Shown one piece after another: positions 6,090-9,151 of a DNA stretch of 9,151 nucleotides. The position numbers were made by a program, and so were the translations under genes. Below the pieces are notes generated by a model, which did not search any database, was not told the DNA's origin, and was given only the letters and a program-made list of their open reading frames with translations. Source of the stretch: an uncultured Lachnobacterium sp. (lineage in GTDB: Bacteria; Bacillota; Clostridia; Lachnospirales; Lachnospiraceae); the NCBI GenBank assembly GCA_900549895.1, contig URQG01000062.1, positions 1-9,151 of the forward strand, given 5' to 3'. Within the stretch, counting starts at the first letter, position 1; each line of letters starts with the position of its first letter.

Positions 6090-7391
6090 CTAATCCAGTT
6101 GATCGATCGGTATCATCAAAATTTTGTCTATCGGGGAAAGGCTTGTGCCTTTCCCGTCTGTGCCTTCCAGATATTTTTCCCCGGCTGATTCAAACATAAC
6201 ATAGATCGTATCATTATAAATATCTATTTCCTCGGAACAAGGCGGCATCTCAACCTTGAGTGCCGGATGATTCGGACTCGTGGCAAGTGAGGTGATCGAC
6301 GTATAATTGTACAGATACGACGATTTATTTCGCCCGTAAGACGAGCTTAAATGTACCCCACCGGATGAATCAAACGCAACGCCCTGGACCTTAGACGGAA
6401 TCTTATAACCGCTTAAAGCAATCAGCTTATCACTTGAATGGTCCAAATAGTAGGCATATATTTTAGAATTCACAAAAAGTGTATGTGTTGCGATCCACAA
6501 CCGTCCACCATAATATGTGATACAGGACGGTGTATTCTTGACCGGATATTCATCAACCACATCTCTTGCATCAACTACTTCTCCTTTATTTTGATATGCC
6601 ATCTGCTGAATAAAGTCATAAGAGATACGCTCTATTGTACCATCGTGTGAGTTACATACCCATACATTGTCCCCATCATAGGCAATACCTCCAAGGTGGC
6701 TGTTCTCGTCCATTCCCAGGGTAATCATATATTCTCCGGTCTCACGGTCCATCACCATCAATTCTCCCATACAGTCATCCTCAGTCGAATAGGAAGTGAT
6801 CAGCACAAAATCATCCGTCAGGCAGATTCCCTGTGGGGCCTGGGATTCGCTGAAAATATATTGATTGATGAAATCATTCTCACGTGTTGTCGGCATACCC
6901 GGTATATCAATTTCATCATAGAATGAATAGTCAAGATCTTTTAAAAGCCGGGTCTTTTTCTCCTTATTGTGTTCCTTGGAATGATAATCATAATTCTGCA
7001 CATTTGCACGATTATCAATCTTTAATGTCCATTTGGCATACAAGATGTAATCTGCCTTTTCCGTTGCAGACAAATGTGTTACTCTCTTATGCATTGCACG
7101 GTCCGTGTACCATCCAGCAAAACGATATCCATACCGGTACGGCGCATACAATGTAATCTCTCCCGATCCGACTTTATATTCCGTATGATTGCGTTCGTTT
7201 TGCACACCGCCTAATGTAAAAAAGCATACATTTACCATTCCTGCCTCTTGCTTTGTTTCATAAGAAGAACCCGAAGAGGACAAAATGTCCCCTTCGAGTT
7301 CCTTAGCATCCACATGGGATATCATCATGAAGTTAAAAAGCAATACTGATAATGTAATAAGAAACCTTACATTATTCTTCCATGTTAACAA
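6090..7391 (-). CDS. Secreted beta-propeller protein with an InlB B-type repeat
   Basis: A predicted secreted protein of 433 residues if it starts at TTG 7391-7389. That start has GAGGG (7405-7401) 9 nt upstream and yields a signal peptide: LTWKNNVR, then a hydrophobic FLITLSVLLFNFMMI, with a likely cut after HVDA29. Residues ~54-121 match a Listeria-Bacteroides repeat (Flg_new, InlB B-repeat like), with the hallmark GYRFAGWYTD (88-97) and closing YILYAKWT. A charged linker (~122-170) follows. Residues ~175-430 form about five repeated blades of beta-propeller type, such as LGGIAYDGDNVWVCNSHDGTIERI, SCITYYGGRLWIATHT and VQGVAFDSSGGVHLSSSYG, similar in style to YVTN/NHL propellers. No LPXTG anchor or catalytic motif is visible. 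It overlaps the end of the EF-G-like gene by 20 nt and is probably translated from the same mRNA. A further 60 upstream codons are open but overlap EF-G and do not resemble a leader. Confidence 0.82.
   Translation of the reverse strand: MLTWKNNVRFLITLSVLLFNFMMISHVDAKELEGDILSSSGSSYETKQEAGMVNVCFFTLGGVQNERNHTEYKVGSGEITLYAPYRYGYRFAGWYTDRAMHKRVTHLSATEKADYILYAKWTLKIDNRANVQNYDYHSKEHNKEKKTRLLKDLDYSFYDEIDIPGMPTTRENDFINQYIFSESQAPQGICLTDDFVLITSYSTEDDCMGELMVMDRETGEYMITLGMDENSHLGGIAYDGDNVWVCNSHDGTIERISYDFIQQMAYQNKGEVVDARDVVDEYPVKNTPSCITYYGGRLWIATHTLFVNSKIYAYYLDHSSDKLIALSGYKIPSKVQGVAFDSSGGVHLSSSYGRNKSSYLYNYTSITSLATSPNHPALKVEMPPCSEEIDIYNDTIYVMFESAGEKYLEGTDGKGTSLSPIDKILMIPIDQLD
6134..6155. terminator. Perfect GC-rich hairpin inside the 3' end of the propeller gene
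   Basis: GGGAAAGGC (6134-6142) and GCCTTTCCC (6147-6155) pair perfectly around a TTGT loop. It lies 45 bp past the stop of the plus-strand 89-residue gene and within the last codons of the minus-strand propeller gene. Neither strand has a T-run right after it, so it is not a classic intrinsic terminator. With no intergenic space between these convergent genes, it is the only evident structure that could end or stabilise the plus-strand transcript. Confidence 0.4.
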
Positions 7392-9103
7392 GCTTACTAG
7401 CCCTCTCTTCAATCTGTTTTGCAGCAACATCTTCCGGTGCCTGCTCATACCTTGCAAATTCATAAGAAAATGTACCGCTTCCGCTCGTGATCGAGCGCAG
7501 CTGTGTGTTATATCCATACAGCTCCAAATAAGGAATATCAGCGGTAATCTCCTGATATCCGTTCTCTGCATTCATATTCATAACGCGGCCTCTTCGTTTA
7601 TTGAGGTCTCCCATGATATCTCCGGTATATTCTTCCGGAACAATAACGGTCAGCGTTGCGATCGGCTCCAGCAGCACCGGAGAAGCCTCCATGAAACCTT
7701 TCTTGAAAGCCTGCGCAGCGGCAACTTTAAATGCCATCTCCGATGAATCAACCGGATGATAGGATCCATCGTACAACGTTGCCTTCACACCGATAACCGG
7801 ATATGCGGCAAGCGGTCCCGACTTGACAGCCTCAGCAATACCTTTTTCAACTGCCGGGAAGAAATTCTTCGGTACAGCACCACCGACAACGCATTGTTCA
7901 AATACATACGGACGATCCAGATCCCCGGATGGTTCAAATGTCATCTTAACGTGACCATACTGTCCATGTCCGCCGGACTGTTTCTTATATTTGTATTCTA
8001 CGTCTGATTTCTTTCGGATTGTCTCACGGAACGCAACCTTCGGGCGCATCAGTTCGATCGCAACTTTGTACTTTTCAAGCAGCATACTTGCAACAATTTC
8101 AAGATGCTGATCTCCCATACCATAGAGAATCGTCTGATGATTTTCTGCATCATTGATATTACGAAGCGTCAGATCCTCGGCAAGAAGTTTCTGTAATGCC
8201 TGGGAAATCTTATCCTCGTCTCCCTTGTTTTTTGCTTTATAACGCATCGATACATAAGGCTTTGAAATGTTGGTACGCAAATACGCAACCGGATTGTTTC
8301 TTGTAGAAAGCGTATCCGTTGTCAGAGACTTCGCAAGTTTGGCAAGCGCTCCGATATCCCCAGCATGCAGTTCGCTGACCTCCTCCGCTTTATTACCTCG
8401 CAGGACATACAATCTGCCTATCTTTTCATCACAATCTCTGTGATAATTATACAACAGATCGTCTGTCTTTAACACACCGGAATTCACCTTGATCAGAGAA
8501 TACTTTCCGATATAAGGGTCTACAATTGTCTTAAAAATATACGCACTCTTCGGTTTGGCAAAATCATAATCCGCCTGATAAACTTCATTTGTTTTCGTAT
8601 TGATTCCGGCACATTCTCTTTTTTCCGGACTCGGGAAATACTTTACGATATCCGCCATCAGGGTATACATTCCGCGTGCCAGTGTATTGGATCCCATAAG
8701 AACCGGAACGATCGTGCCATCAATAACATGAACGCGAAGTGCCTGACGAATCTCGTCTTCCGAAAATTCATCTCCGTTAAAATAGCGATCCATAAATTCT
8801 TCACTCGTCTCTGCTACCGCTTCGAGAAGTGCCTCTCTGCAGATTTCCAGATTTTCCATCGAATAATCCGGAACCTCAAACTTGTCAACGCCTCCCTTGT
8901 CATTCCACCTCTTTGCCTTCTGTTGTACCACATTGACATATCCGACAAACTGTGTGTTCTCCCGAATTGGCAGGTGGAACGGCGCAATCTTCTTTCCGTA
9001 CAATTCCTGCAGGTCCTCCACCACCTGACGATAACTTGCATTATCAATATCCATGTCCGTAACGAAGATCATACGCGGAAGTTTATACTTTTCACACAGA
9101 TTC
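7372..9103 (-). CDS. Elongation factor G-like translational GTPase (5' truncated)
   Basis: 576 residues of an EF-G family protein, lacking about 120 N-terminal residues (G1-G3 motifs) because the contig ends. Visible parts: the end of the G domain with a G4 equivalent reading TDMD (residues 15-18; canonical NKxD) and a G5-like GSN (137-139); domain II (~185-270); domain III (~285-360); domain IV (~365-485), with QSGGHGQYGHV (375-385) and the tip histidine in DGSYHPVDSSEMAF (H449); and domain V (~487-555), with EEYTGDIMGDLNKRRGRV and ELYGYNTQLRSITSGSGTFSYEF. EF-G drives tRNA-mRNA translocation and ribosome recycling. The altered G4 suggests a paralogue of the EF-G-II kind and not the housekeeping copy (inference). 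The reading frame extends artificially into adapter sequence, giving a false N-terminus MGSEMCIRDR. The secreted propeller gene overlaps its 3' end. Confidence 0.94.
7401..7405 (-). promoter_or_regulatory. Ribosome binding site supporting the TTG start of the propeller gene
   Basis: GAGGG on the minus strand, within the last codons of the EF-G-like gene and 9 nt before TTG 7391-7389. It decides the start, because the resulting protein begins exactly at a signal peptide. Confidence 0.55.
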
Positions 9104-9151
9104 CTGTCTCTTATACACATCTCCGAGCCCACGAGACGCGTAGTAATCTCG
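9104..9151 (-). other. Nextera Read 2 adapter with i7 index (artefact)
   Basis: Read on the plus strand, CTGTCTCTTATACACATCT (9104-9122) is the Tn5 mosaic end, followed by CCGAGCCCACGAGAC (9123-9137), an 8-base index GCGTAGTA (9138-9145) and ATCTCG, the start of the P7 sequence. This is library sequence read through from a short insert. Genomic DNA ends at about 9103. Confidence 0.98.

Noticed and set aside
5800..6100. Possible assembly chimera at the strand switch
   Set aside because: Base composition and codon style do not change, frames are intact on both sides and no adapter or repeat lies at the junction. Read coverage would be needed to exclude it fully.
7392..7571. 60-codon upstream extension of the propeller gene to an ATG at 7571
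   Set aside because: It lies entirely within EF-G coding sequence in another frame, is not signal-peptide-like and would bury the real hydrophobic leader. The TTG at 7391 with GAGGG fits better.
28..9103. tRNA, rRNA, CRISPR, IS element or phage gene
   Set aside because: Looked for cloverleaf-like sequence, regularly spaced repeats, transposase motifs and terminal inverted repeats by eye; none was seen.

Overview
The window is an assembled fragment whose two ends are not genomic. Positions 1-27 and 9104-9151 are Illumina Nextera (Tn5 tagmentation) adapter sequence, so the biological DNA is about 28-9103. The gene set points to a Firmicute of class Clostridia: ScpA/ScpB followed by a D-Ala-D-Ala carboxypeptidase, a Gram-positive two-TM cardiolipin synthase, an EF-G paralogue, and a secreted protein with a Listeria-Bacteroides repeat. 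AT-rich intergenic DNA and GGAGG-type ribosome binding sites agree. A gut Lachnospiraceae-like organism is my best guess, made from general family resemblance and not from a search.

Layout. On the minus strand from the right edge there is a 5'-truncated EF-G-like translational GTPase (9103-7372). It is overlapped at its 3' end by a secreted beta-propeller protein that probably starts at a TTG codon (7391-6090). That gene meets, stop codon against stop codon, a plus-strand pair of small soluble helical proteins of unknown function (5479-5808 and 5820-6089). A 77-bp divergent spacer (5402-5478) separates this pair from a minus-strand run: a 49-residue protein (5401-5252), a compact subtilisin-family protease with no signal peptide (5229-4363) and cardiolipin synthase (4337-2754). 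A well-formed sigma-A promoter (2654-2682) then drives scpA (2630-1878) and scpB (1860-1291). These are followed by a D-alanyl-D-alanine carboxypeptidase that runs off the left edge (1238-28).

How the genes relate. ScpA and ScpB are the kleisin and winged-helix subunits of the SMC condensin. Their linkage to a DacF-type carboxypeptidase is a familiar clostridial arrangement. Cardiolipin synthase and the protease are probably co-transcribed (25-bp gap). The least explained part is the divergent locus around 5.2-6.1 kb: a tiny conserved-looking protein, a cytoplasmic-type S8 protease and two small helical proteins that share a C-terminal pattern. The EF-G paralogue is also unusual, because its G4 nucleotide-specificity motif reads TDMD instead of NKxD. 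I saw no tRNA, rRNA, CRISPR array, transposase or phage gene.
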